Origin: Acidobacteriota bacterium
GTDB lineage: Bacteria; Acidobacteriota; Blastocatellia; Pyrinomonadales; Pyrinomonadaceae
Length of the DNA stretch: 52,594 bases
Direction of reading: 5' to 3'
Assembly: GCA_019242475.1 (NCBI GenBank)
Contig: JAFAVK010000122.1
Coordinates: 1-52,594, forward strand
Each line of letters begins with the position of its first letter. Position 1 is the first letter of the stretch. Below, piece after piece: positions 33,556 to 42,676 of the stretch. Under the pieces are notes generated by a model. It saw nothing but the letters and a program-made list of their open reading frames with translations, had not been told where the DNA came from and made no database searches. The translations under genes and the position numbers were made by a program.

Positions 33556-34811
33556 AACGTGGAGGCGGCATCCGGCCTCGCCTCGCCGGGCAGCCCGGCC
33601 TCCCAAATCCAGCCCTCATCTCTGACGACGCCCGCAATCTTCGGGAGATCGTCGGCCATGAACTCCGCCCAATGTTTTCTAATCTGTTTCTCCAACTGTT
33701 CGAAAGTCTCTTCTTCGTAGTCTTTGGGGGTGAGAAACGTCCTACCGTAGATGACATTCCACTTCTGATTCAGAGACTTCGCCGTCTTCCTGAATAAGGA
33801 TTGATGCGTTCGTGCCATGTCGAACAACCGCTGACGCACCTCGTCTGGGCCAGGGCCGATGTGCAGGTTCAAGATTAGACGGTCGGGCGCGTTGTAGAAT
33901 TCAAAGAGCAGAACTCGCCCCGACGGCGTCCAACCTTTGCCTTCCTTCAAGGCGGGAACGTCCCACGCCCGAGGCAGGAAACGTACGTAACTTTTGGAGC
34001 AGTGGTCTGTGAGTAGGCCGGGAGTCTCCGCAATCGTTTTTTCAAGCAACTCACGGATTTCGGCCTGACGGTCGGTTCTGTACTCATAGATAAGGTCGAG
34101 CGCCTTCCGGTGATTCCTGTAAATCCTGCGGCAGAGGTCTGCGATTTCAGATTCGCTCACGATGCGCCTCCTGAGCATTTGAGTGTAGTGAGTCATCATC
34201 GTCCGTACGTCGTCCCCGAGCGTGGACGAGCGGCGCGCCGTGAGGCGCTCGATAATCTCACAGACCATCGTGTAGTTGGCTGGGAGGTATCCCACGTGGG
34301 AAGGCATTTCTCCCTCCGGCGAAAGGTAGACGCCGAGAATCTTCCACTCGCGATGGTGCAGTCCGACGGTCTGGAAGTAGCGCTCCAGTTGGTTAGAGTG
34401 CTCGGTGCTGCCAATCTTGTTTTCAATAATGACCGCTAGGCGCAGCGACTCTTCCAAGAGCAGTATGTCTATGTTCTGCCATTCACGGAGCACAATCAGG
34501 TCATTGAGGTTCCAGATGTCGAGGTCAATGGGTGTCACGGGCAGCGGCTGTCCGGCGGCGGAGGCCAGCAACCTTTGCAGGAAGCGACGGGTGAACTCGT
34601 CGCCCAGCCCGTGGGTCTGGTTAGGGTCGAGGAGGAATGCTAGGAAGTCTGAGTGTCGCAGTTCATGACGGGCGATACCGAGCGCCTCGAAGATGTTGAA
34701 GCGCCCGAGCCGCTCCTCCAAATTTTCGAGGTCGTCATTGTCTACGACCAGGCGCTCTAACTCCGCCTGGCTGTTAACGTATTCCGGCGGCTCCGGTAAC
34801 TGCTCACTCAT
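33552..34811 (-). CDS. PD-(D/E)XK nuclease superfamily protein, lower-GC gene
   Basis: A 419-residue protein resembling the PDDEXK_4 group. NIFEALGIARHELRHSDFLA (residues 39-58) and LLDPNQTHGLGDEFTRRFL are family landmarks, and NIDILLLEESLRLAVIIENK gives the nuclease motif with Asp115, Glu130 and Lys132. The rest is helical with a C-terminal region of unknown fold. Related proteins are found alone or in defence islands; a DNA-cutting or defence role is inference. The gene is clearly less GC-rich than its neighbours (several stretches near 50%) and uses more A/T-ending codons, a sign of horizontal gain. It has its own promoter candidate (34864-34892) and no clear ribosome site before ATG 34811. 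Confidence 0.8.
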   Translation of the reverse strand: MSEQLPEPPEYVNSQAELERLVVDNDDLENLEERLGRFNIFEALGIARHELRHSDFLAFLLDPNQTHGLGDEFTRRFLQRLLASAAGQPLPVTPIDLDIWNLNDLIVLREWQNIDILLLEESLRLAVIIENKIGSTEHSNQLERYFQTVGLHHREWKILGVYLSPEGEMPSHVGYLPANYTMVCEIIERLTARRSSTLGDDVRTMMTHYTQMLRRRIVSESEIADLCRRIYRNHRKALDLIYEYRTDRQAEIRELLEKTIAETPGLLTDHCSKSYVRFLPRAWDVPALKEGKGWTPSGRVLLFEFYNAPDRLILNLHIGPGPDEVRQRLFDMARTHQSLFRKTAKSLNQKWNVIYGRTFLTPKDYEEETFEQLEKQIRKHWAEFMADDLPKIAGVVRDEGWIWEAGLPGEARPDAASTF

Positions 34812-34863
34812 AGGACACGTCCCCGTCCGTGCGAGCTACGTCGGGTTAATCTGAACGTCGTCT

Positions 34864-34892
34864 ATGATGGGAACAACGGCTTATTTTATCAA
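34864..34892 (-). promoter_or_regulatory. Sigma70-like promoter for the PD-(D/E)XK gene
   Basis: On the minus strand: TTGATA (34892-34887, five of six to consensus), a 17-base spacer, then CATCAT (34869-34864, four of six). The predicted start would leave a leader of about 45 bases before the ATG at 34811. Confidence 0.42.
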
Positions 34893-34906
34893 GCGTCGTC
34901 CCGTCC

Positions 34907-35626
34907 TCAGTCATGCCCGTCGATGTAGAGCGTGAGCATCCGGCGCCAGTAGTCCCAGTCGTGCGCCCAGCCGTCCCACTCGCGCAGGGCGTTGCCGACG
35001 CCTTTGGCCCAGAGGACGCGCGACATCTCGCGGGCGCTGTCGATGAGCGGGTCTTCGCGCCCCGTCGCCATGATGATGTCCATGCCGTGCAGGAGCGAGA
35101 GGCGTTGGGGGTCTCGCTCGCCCTCGACGAACTGGACGGGGTTGTTGAGGTAGACGTGCTCGCCCTCGAAGCCGCCGGCCCAGCGGCGTATGTCGTAGAC
35201 GCCGCTCAGGCCGATGACGCGGCGGACGGCTTCGGGGTGCTTGAGCCCGAAGCTCATCGCGTGGTAGGCGCCGAAGCTCGCGCCGACGGTGATGAGGAAA
35301 GGGTTCGGGTTTCGGTGCCGGACGAGCGGCAGGACTTCGTGATAGAGGTAGTCGTCGTACTGCGTCTGCCGGTACGCGCGCCCGCCCGGGTGCGCCCAGC
35401 GGCAGTACCAGCTCTCGGCGTCCACGCTGTCCACGCAGTAGAACTGCAACCAGCCGTTCTCGACCTGCCGGCGCAGAAGCTCCAGCATCCCGCGGTCTTC
35501 CCACTCGTAGAACCTGCCCATCGAGGTCGGGAAGACGAGCACGGGCGCGCCGGCGTGGCCGACGACGAGCAGCTCCATCGGGCGGTTCAGGCTGGGGCTG
35601 TGCCAGCGTTGATATTCGCGGTGCAT
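34907..35626 (-). CDS. Alpha/beta-hydrolase, esterase D/antigen 85-like family
   Basis: A 239-residue protein with no signal peptide. The nucleophile elbow is GASFG with Ser117 (LITVGASFGAYHAMSFGLKH), the likely acid is Asp192 in GREDPLIDS and the likely base His222 in WAHDWDYW. PVLVFPTSMGRFYEWEDRGM and ESWYCRWAHPGGR fit the putative esterase family (PF00756 type), whose members split ester bonds of small acyl or sugar esters. The substrate is not predictable. The gene lies 28 bases downstream of the aminotransferase gene on the same strand, so they probably share a transcript. Confidence 0.85.
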   Translation of the reverse strand: MHREYQRWHSPSLNRPMELLVVGHAGAPVLVFPTSMGRFYEWEDRGMLELLRRQVENGWLQFYCVDSVDAESWYCRWAHPGGRAYRQTQYDDYLYHEVLPLVRHRNPNPFLITVGASFGAYHAMSFGLKHPEAVRRVIGLSGVYDIRRWAGGFEGEHVYLNNPVQFVEGERDPQRLSLLHGMDIIMATGREDPLIDSAREMSRVLWAKGVGNALREWDGWAHDWDYWRRMLTLYIDGHD

Positions 35627-35653
35627 CTCGGGTAGAGGTTTTGAGTAAGAGTG

Positions 35654-36859
35654 TCAGCGGCGCGCCGCGGCGTGCGCGTGCATGAAGGAGGCGATGCGTT
35701 CGAAGACGCCGCCGAGCACGGCCTCGTCCGGGAGGTAGACCAGGCGGAAGTGGCACGACGCGGGGTCTGCGCCGAAGCCGGAGCCGTGGACGACGAGCAC
35801 GCCGGTCTCTTTCAGAAGGTCGAGCACGAAGCGCTCGTCCGGGCGCCGCTCCGCGTCTTCGGCGCGCACCATCGCGTAGAAGGCGGCGGCCGGCTCGACG
35901 CACGAGAGACCTTCGATCTCCGCGACCGACCTCGTCACGAAGTCGCGCCGTCGCCTTATCTCGCCGATGAACTCTTCGAGGAACGCGCGGTCGCCTTCGA
36001 GCGCGGGGCGGACGGCGTACTGCGCCGGGGTCGGAGAGCAGAGCCGTCCGCTCGCGAGGCGGTGGACGGCGCGGACGAGTTCCGGCATCAGGCGCGCGTT
36101 CGTAAAACGCATCCAGCCGACGCGCCAGCCCGGCACCATGTGCGTCTTGGAAAGGCTCTCCAGCGTGACGACGGGCACGTCCGACTCCGCCGCGAGCAGC
36201 GAGGCCGGCGCGGGCGGCTCGGCGAAACATAACTCGCGGTAGACCTCGTCCGCGATGACGAGCAGGCCGCGCCGCTCCGCGACCTCCAAGAGCCGCCGGG
36301 TCGTCACGTCGTCCGTGATCGAGCCGGTCGGGTTGTTCGGGTTGATGAGGACGAGAGCGCGCGTCCGCTCGTTGACGAGCGACTCGACCTCTTCGGGCGA
36401 GGGCAGCCAGCCGCGCGCGGGGTCGAGCGCGTAGTGGCGCGCGCGTGCGCCGAGCCGGTTGAGGATGGCCGGGTAGAGCGGGTAGCCGGGCGCGGGGACT
36501 AACACCTCTTCCCCCTCTTCGACGAGGGCGGTTAGCAGGAGGTCTGCGGCCTCGGACGCGCCCGCCGTCATCAAAACGTCGCCGGGCGCGGTCTGCGCGC
36601 CTAGTGCCGTGGCGTAACAGGCGACCGCCTCGCGCGCCTCGCGCAGGCCCGAAGAGTGCTCGTAGCCGGTGAAGCGTTCGCGCACGGCGCGCGCCGCGGC
36701 CTCGATGACGTGCGCGGGCGGGCGGAAGCCGTAAGCCTGCGGGTCGCCGATGTTCAAGTACGTGACGGCGAGGCCCGCGCGCTCGCGCTCCTCGGCGGCC
36801 CCGACGATGTTGCGGATGGCGTAATGGAACTGTGCGGTTCTACTCGACGGCCGAATCAT
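35654..36859 (-). CDS. Pyridoxal-phosphate aminotransferase, class I/II (aspartate/alanine aminotransferase-like)
   Basis: A 401-residue cytoplasmic enzyme of fold type I. The cofactor lysine is Lys238 in LESLSKTHMVPGWRVGW. Other landmarks are NIGDPQAYGF (N-terminal substrate loop), TAGASEAADLLLTALV, VPAPGYPLYPAIL, LINPNNPTGS, IADEVYREL. The close match to alanine/aspartate-type transaminases such as AlaA suggests an amino acid substrate using 2-oxoglutarate. ATG 36859 is preferred to the GTG six bases earlier because AAGGGG then stands five bases upstream. Upstream is a 400-base divergent region shared with the proB operon, so a joint regulation of amino acid genes is possible. Confidence 0.9.
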   Translation of the reverse strand: MIRPSSRTAQFHYAIRNIVGAAEERERAGLAVTYLNIGDPQAYGFRPPAHVIEAAARAVRERFTGYEHSSGLREAREAVACYATALGAQTAPGDVLMTAGASEAADLLLTALVEEGEEVLVPAPGYPLYPAILNRLGARARHYALDPARGWLPSPEEVESLVNERTRALVLINPNNPTGSITDDVTTRRLLEVAERRGLLVIADEVYRELCFAEPPAPASLLAAESDVPVVTLESLSKTHMVPGWRVGWMRFTNARLMPELVRAVHRLASGRLCSPTPAQYAVRPALEGDRAFLEEFIGEIRRRRDFVTRSVAEIEGLSCVEPAAAFYAMVRAEDAERRPDERFVLDLLKETGVLVVHGSGFGADPASCHFRLVYLPDEAVLGGVFERIASFMHAHAAARR

Positions 36860-36865
36860 CCTCAC

Positions 36866-37064
36866 CCCTTGAATGCTCTTTCCCTGGCAATTTCATCCTT
36901 CGAAGATAATACGACGCGCCCCGCGCGTTTGCCAGAAGGCCCCGCCCTCAATCATTTTTATGACCCTAGAAAAAATATAAATTATGCGCGCCGCCGCGTT
37001 GGTTGTAGAGTGTGACGGTCGCGGCCGACGGCGGCCGACTCCCCGAGACTTTCCGTTAACCGCA
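36866..37064. promoter_or_regulatory. Divergent promoter region between the aminotransferase and the proB leader
   Basis: No gene seen. It contains an AT-rich block (CTAGAAAAAATATAAATTAT, 36966-36985), rare in this genome and the most likely plus-strand promoter core for the leader peptide and proB operon; TATAAA-like hexamers fit a minus-10 box. A GC-rich hairpin with CGGCCG arms follows near 37020-37037. Confidence 0.4.
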
Positions 37065-37187
37065 ATGACGTTCGCGCCCATCACGTCCGAGCCCGCGCTC
37101 CCGTCCACGCCCCGCGTCGCGGCGCACCCGACCGTCGTCAACGTGCCCGTGCCGTCGAGCATTATTACGTTCAAGCGCCCGACTTGA
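37065..37187 (+). CDS. Proline-rich 40-residue leader peptide upstream of proB
   Basis: A 40-codon frame starting MTFAPITSEPALPSTP and ending TFKRPT. It has eight prolines (20%) at positions 5, 10, 13, 16, 22, 28, 30 and 39. Nearly every third codon position is G or C (about 37 of 40), the mark of translated genes here, whereas the in-frame extension upstream to 36984 lacks that bias, which supports ATG 37065. There is no ribosome site; a leaderless or weak start is possible. Its TGA overlaps an ATG (TGATG) opening an 18-codon frame (37187-37243) with three more prolines that ends in the terminator stem. Placement before the proline biosynthesis genes suggests a leader that senses proline supply by ribosome stalling. 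Confidence 0.5.
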   Translation: MTFAPITSEPALPSTPRVAAHPTVVNVPVPSSIITFKRPT

Positions 37188-37219
37188 TGACTTGTCAAAG
37201 CAACCCGAACTCGCCCGAC

Positions 37220-37252
37220 AGGCCATCAACGCGGAAAGCTTGATGGCCTTTT
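37220..37252 (+). terminator. Intrinsic terminator / attenuator between the leader and proB
   Basis: A perfect 10-base stem: AGGCCATCAA (37220-37229) with 37240-37249, loop 10 bases, followed by TTTT. It ends 18 bases before the proB start, leaving no space for a promoter after it. TTGATG at the leader's stop codon (37184-37189) can pair with CATCAA in the left arm, offering a competing antiterminator. Confidence 0.75.
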
Positions 37253-37270
37253 GCGTTAGCAAGGCAGACC

Positions 37271-38488
37271 TTGCAAGAACTGCTCATGGAGGCCGAAGAC
37301 TTACAGGTTGAGAGGCGGCGGCGCTTCCGCGGCGCGCGGCGCGCGGTCGTCAAGCTGGGGACGAGCGTGGTCTCGGGCGCGGGCGGCGAGGTCTCGGCCG
37401 AGCGCGTCGGGCCGGTCGTGCGCCAGTTGGCCGAACTGCACGCGGAAGGGCGCGGGCTCGTGCTCGTCTCTTCGGGCGCGGTCGGACTGGGCGCGGGGAG
37501 ACTCGGACTCGCGCGCGCGCGGCTCGGCGACGTGGTCGTGCGGCAGGCGTGCGCGGCCGTCGGGCAGAGCCTTCTGATGCACGCCTACGAGGGGATGTTC
37601 GGCGCGCACGGGGTGAAGATCGCGCAGGTGCTCCTGACCGAAGACGACTTCACAGACCGCCGTCGCTACTCGAATTTGCAAAGGACGATGGAGAGGCTTC
37701 TGAAGCTCGGCGTCGTGCCCGTCGTCAACGAGAACGACACGGTCTCGACCGCCGAACTCGAATACGTTTCGGGCGGGCGCGTCTTCAGCGACAACGACCG
37801 TCTGGCCGCGCTCGTCGCAAGCAAGCTCGCCTCCGACGCGCTCGTCCTGCTCTCGGACGTGGACGGGCTGCTCGTCCCTCGCCCGCCGGAGCAGCCCTGC
37901 GCGGTCGAGCGCGACGAGGAGGCGATGGTCTTGCCCTACGTCGCGGAGGTGACGGAGGAGCTGAAGAGGCTGGCGTCGGGGCCTTCGGCGACGGGGCGCG
38001 GCGGGATGTTGACGAAGCTCGAAGCGGCCGAGATCGCGATGCGCGCGGGCTGCGTCGCCGTCATCGCCAACGGCCGCCGCCCCGACACGCTGGCGCGCGT
38101 CTTCGCGGGCGAGGAGGTCGGCACGGCCTTCGTCCCCACCTCGCGCATGGCGGGCAAGCGGCGCTGGATCGCCTACGCGGCCGTGCTGCGCGGTCGCGTC
38201 GTCGTCAACGACGGCGCGCGCGAGGCCATCCTCCGCGGCAAGGCTTCGTTGCTTGCCTCGGGCGTCGTGCGCGTCGAGCGCGAGTTCGAGCCGCAGGACG
38301 TTCTGAGCATCGCAGACTCTTCGGGGCACGAGTTCGCGCGCGGCATCGCCAACTGCGCGAGCAGCGACGAGAGTGTCGGGGAAGGGAACCCGCGCGGGCG
38401 CCGCGCGAAGGTGCTTGTGACGCGCGACAACATCGTCATCACGGAGCGCGCCGCGGAGACGGGCGCGGGGCAGGGCAGTAGTTTATGA
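37271..38488 (+). CDS. proB: Glutamate 5-kinase
   Basis: A 405-residue enzyme making the first step of proline synthesis: ATP-dependent phosphorylation of glutamate. The amino acid kinase domain (residues 20-270) shows VVKLGTSVVSGAGGEVS, LVSSGAVGLGAGRLG, VVPVVNENDTVSTAE, FSDNDRLAALVASK, SDVDGLLV and GRGGMLTKLEAAEIAMRAG. A C-terminal PUA domain (residues 290-395, VVNDGAREAILRGKASLLA) is present as in the long ProB form, which usually mediates proline feedback. TTG 37271 is the first start after the terminator; ATG 37286 is the alternative, with no better ribosome site. It overlaps proA by four bases (ATGA). Confidence 0.95.
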   Translation: MQELLMEAEDLQVERRRRFRGARRAVVKLGTSVVSGAGGEVSAERVGPVVRQLAELHAEGRGLVLVSSGAVGLGAGRLGLARARLGDVVVRQACAAVGQSLLMHAYEGMFGAHGVKIAQVLLTEDDFTDRRRYSNLQRTMERLLKLGVVPVVNENDTVSTAELEYVSGGRVFSDNDRLAALVASKLASDALVLLSDVDGLLVPRPPEQPCAVERDEEAMVLPYVAEVTEELKRLASGPSATGRGGMLTKLEAAEIAMRAGCVAVIANGRRPDTLARVFAGEEVGTAFVPTSRMAGKRRWIAYAAVLRGRVVVNDGAREAILRGKASLLASGVVRVEREFEPQDVLSIADSSGHEFARGIANCASSDESVGEGNPRGRRAKVLVTRDNIVITERAAETGAGQGSSL

Positions 38489-39824
38489 GCGGCACGGCTT
38501 CGGAGACAGAGCTTCAGGCGGGCGTCGCGGAGCTTGCGCGGCGCGCGAAGGCGGCGTCCCGGCGTCTGACGACGCTCCCGCGCGAACGGCGGGACGCGGC
38601 ACTCAATGCGGCTGCCGAGGCCGTTGAGTCACGTGCGGCGGAGATCGTCGCCGCCAACGAGCGCGATCTCCTGGATGCCGCGCGCGCCGTCGCCGAAGGG
38701 CGCATGACGGCCTCGACCTTCAAACGGCTTCAGACGAGTGAGCGCGGGGTAGCCGAGATGGCCGAGCGCGTGCGCGACGTGGCGGCGCTCGAAGACCCTT
38801 TGGGCCGCGCGCTCGCGGTCACGGAGTTGGACGACGGCCTGACGCTGACCAAAATCTCCTGCCCGCTCGGCGTCGTCGGCGTCGTCTTCGAGGCGCGGCC
38901 CGAGGTCGTGCCGCAGGTCGCCTCGCTCGCGCTCAAGTCGGGCAACGCCTGTCTGTTGAAAGGAGGAGCCGAGGCGGCGCGGACGAACGAGACGCTCCAC
39001 CGCATCTGGCGCGACGCGCTCGCACAGTTCGAAGACGTGCCCGCGGACGCGGCGCTCCTCCTGCGTACACGCGAGGAGGTCTCGCAGATGCTCGCGCTCG
39101 ACGAAGAGATAGATTTGATAATCCCGCGCGGGTCGAAAGAGTTCGTCAGTTACGTCGCCTCCAACAGCCGCGTCCCCGTCCTCGGCCACGGCGAGGGCGT
39201 CTGCCACGTCTACGTGGACGCGGCGGCGGATTTGAGGAAGGCGCTCGCCGTCGTCATCGACTCGAAGACGCAGTACCCGGCCGCGTGCAACGCCGCCGAG
39301 ACGTTGCTCGTGCACGAGGAGGTCGCGCCGAAGTTTCTCCCGAGCCTCGTCGCCGCGCTCAACTCCGCGGGCGTCGAGGTGCGCGCCTGCCCGCGCACGT
39401 TCGAACTCGCCGCCACCTCGCACGGCCTCGTCCCCGCGACCGAAGACGACTGGGCGACCGAGTATTCCGACATGGTCGTCTCGGTCAAGACCGTCGGCGA
39501 CTTTGAAGAAGCGCTGCGACACATCGCGCGTTACGGCTCGCGCCACACGGAATCAATCGTGACCGAAGACGGCGGACGGGCGGCGCGCTTCCTCGCGGAG
39601 GTGGACGCGGCGGGCGTCTACCACAACGCCTCGACGCGCTTCGCCGACGGCTTCCGCTACGGCCTCGGCGCGGAGCTGGGCATCAGCACCGCCAAGCTCC
39701 ACGCGCGCGGCCCCGTCGGCCTCGAAGGTCTCACGACCTACAAATACCTCCTCGCGGGCGACGGCCACACCGTCGCCTCCTACAGCAGCGGCGAGCGTTC
39801 GTTCAAGCACCGAAGATTAAAGTG

Positions 39825-39825
<1 letters not shown>
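38485..39825 (+). CDS. proA: Glutamate-5-semialdehyde dehydrogenase (gamma-glutamyl phosphate reductase)
   Basis: A 446-residue cytoplasmic enzyme that reduces gamma-glutamyl phosphate with NADPH, the second step of proline synthesis. It has the aldehyde dehydrogenase fold with catalytic Cys268 in TQYPAACNAAETLLVH. Other ProA landmarks: CPLGVVGVVFEARPEVVPQ, SGNACLLKGGAEAARTNE, LIIPRGSKEFVSYVASNSR, GHGEGVCHVYVD, NASTRFADGFRYGLGAELGI, RGPVGLEGLTTYKYLL. The length is slightly over the usual 415-420. ATG 38485 overlaps the proB stop, giving coupled translation. The last codons overlap the start of cimA (TGATG). A dedicated proC is not in the window. Confidence 0.96.
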
Positions 39826-41456
<1,631 letters not shown>

Positions 41457-41458
41457 AG

Positions 41459-42406
41459 ATGAGTTTCGATGCGGCGAAGTGGGTCTGGATGAACGGCGCC
41501 AGCGTGCGCTGGGACGAGGCGACGGTGCACGTCTCGGCGCACGGGCTGCACTACGGGAGCGGCGTCTTCGAGGGCGTGCGCTGCTACGAGACCGTCGGCG
41601 GCCCGGCGCTCTTCCGCTTGGACGCGCACCTCGAACGGCTCTACTACTCGGCCGGCGTGTACGGGATAGAGATTCCCTTCACGCGCGGGGAGCTGGCGGA
41701 GGCCGTCTGCGAGACGGTCGCGCGCAACGAGTTCCGCAGCTGCTACGTGCGCCCCATCTGCTTCTACGGGAGCCGGAGCCTCGGCGTGAACCCGCGCGGC
41801 TGTCCCGTCGAGGTCGCGGTCATGGCCTGGCCGTGGGGGGAGTACCTCGGCGCGGGCGGGCAGGACGAGGGCGTGCGCGTGACGGTCTCGCCGTGGCTGA
41901 AGTTCGACTCGCGCATGATGCCGACGACGGCCAAGGCGTGCGGGCAGTATTTGAACTCGATGCTCGCGGCGCGCGACGCGGCGAGCCGCGGCTTCGCCGA
42001 GGCGCTGCTGCTCGACGCGGAAGGGAACATCGCCGAGGGCTCGGGCGAGAACCTCTTCGTGGTGAAGGACGGGCGGCTCCACACGAACGACGAGCGCCAC
42101 CCGATCCTGCTCGGCATCACGCGCGACGCCGTCATCCGGCTCGCGCGCGGCTCGGGGTTGGAGGTCGAGACGCGTGCGCTCACGACGGAAGACCTGCGCG
42201 CGGCCGACGAGGTCTTCTTCACGGGGACGGCCGTCGAGGTGACGCCCGTCACGGAGATTGACGGTGTACGGGTCGGCACGGGGCGGCGCGGGCCTCTCAC
42301 GGAGAGGATGCAGCGGGCCTTCTTCGACGCCACCTCCGGCCGCGACGAACGCTATACACACTGGCTCCGCCACGTCGCCGCGCAGCCGGCTTGGAGCAGT
42401 TTTTAA
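41459..42406 (+). CDS. ilvE: Branched-chain amino acid aminotransferase
   Basis: A 315-residue fold type IV transaminase that makes the last step of isoleucine, valine and leucine synthesis from the 2-oxo acids and glutamate. The cofactor lysine is Lys159 in MMPTTAKACGQYLNS. Other landmarks: HGLHYGSGVFEGVRCYET, RLDAHLERLYYSA, FAEALLLDAEGNIAEGSGEN, LLGITRDAVIRLA, ADEVFFTGTAVEVTPV. ATG 41459 is taken because GGTGG lies seven bases upstream; the GTG at 41453 overlaps the cimA stop and is less likely. It is the last gene of the proB-proA-cimA-ilvE operon, which joins the first isoleucine step with the last. Confidence 0.95.
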   Translation: MSFDAAKWVWMNGASVRWDEATVHVSAHGLHYGSGVFEGVRCYETVGGPALFRLDAHLERLYYSAGVYGIEIPFTRGELAEAVCETVARNEFRSCYVRPICFYGSRSLGVNPRGCPVEVAVMAWPWGEYLGAGGQDEGVRVTVSPWLKFDSRMMPTTAKACGQYLNSMLAARDAASRGFAEALLLDAEGNIAEGSGENLFVVKDGRLHTNDERHPILLGITRDAVIRLARGSGLEVETRALTTEDLRAADEVFFTGTAVEVTPVTEIDGVRVGTGRRGPLTERMQRAFFDATSGRDERYTHWLRHVAAQPAWSSF

Positions 42407-42417
42407 ATTTATTCAAT

Positions 42418-42472
42418 AGACACGGAGACACAGCTTGGGGCGAATAACGCAGGAAGCTGTGTCTCCGTGTCT
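42418..42472. repeat. Dispersed inverted repeat, family D, copy 2
   Basis: A perfect 19-base stem: AGACACGGAGACACAGCTT (42418-42436) and 42454-42472, loop 17 bases, with CTGTGG continuing to the right. It is the same family as 6474-6533. It lies 11 bases after the ilvE stop and may also end that operon's transcript, though there is no T-run. Confidence 0.85.
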
Positions 42473-42540
42473 CTGTGGTTGACCCTCTCTCGCCGTAAAA
42501 CGGAGCCGCTTAACTTTTGCGTAGCCCCAAGCGAAAGTAG

Positions 42541-42549
42541 TGGTATATT
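42541..42549 (+). promoter_or_regulatory. Extended minus-10 promoter candidate for the xylan operon
   Basis: TGGTATATT matches the extended minus-10 form TG-N-TATAAT with one mismatch. No good minus-35 box is placed upstream. It would give a leader of about 120 bases before the first GH3 gene, containing a GGGGCA/TGCCCC stem near 42580-42625. Confidence 0.33.
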
Positions 42550-42676
42550 CGCCTTCCTAAAGTTTTAAATGAGAAGCGAAGGGGCAGAAGTGCGTTCGTT
42601 ACCGCGCATATTGTTGCCCCCTCGAACTTTCCCTTTGGCTTAACCCCGCGCTCTTATCAAACTGTTCGGAGGGAGA

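Noticed and set aside
42569..42643. A 24-codon frame (MRSEGAEV...) in the leader of the first GH3 gene
   Set aside because: No coding bias, no ribosome site and no residue enrichment; likely chance.
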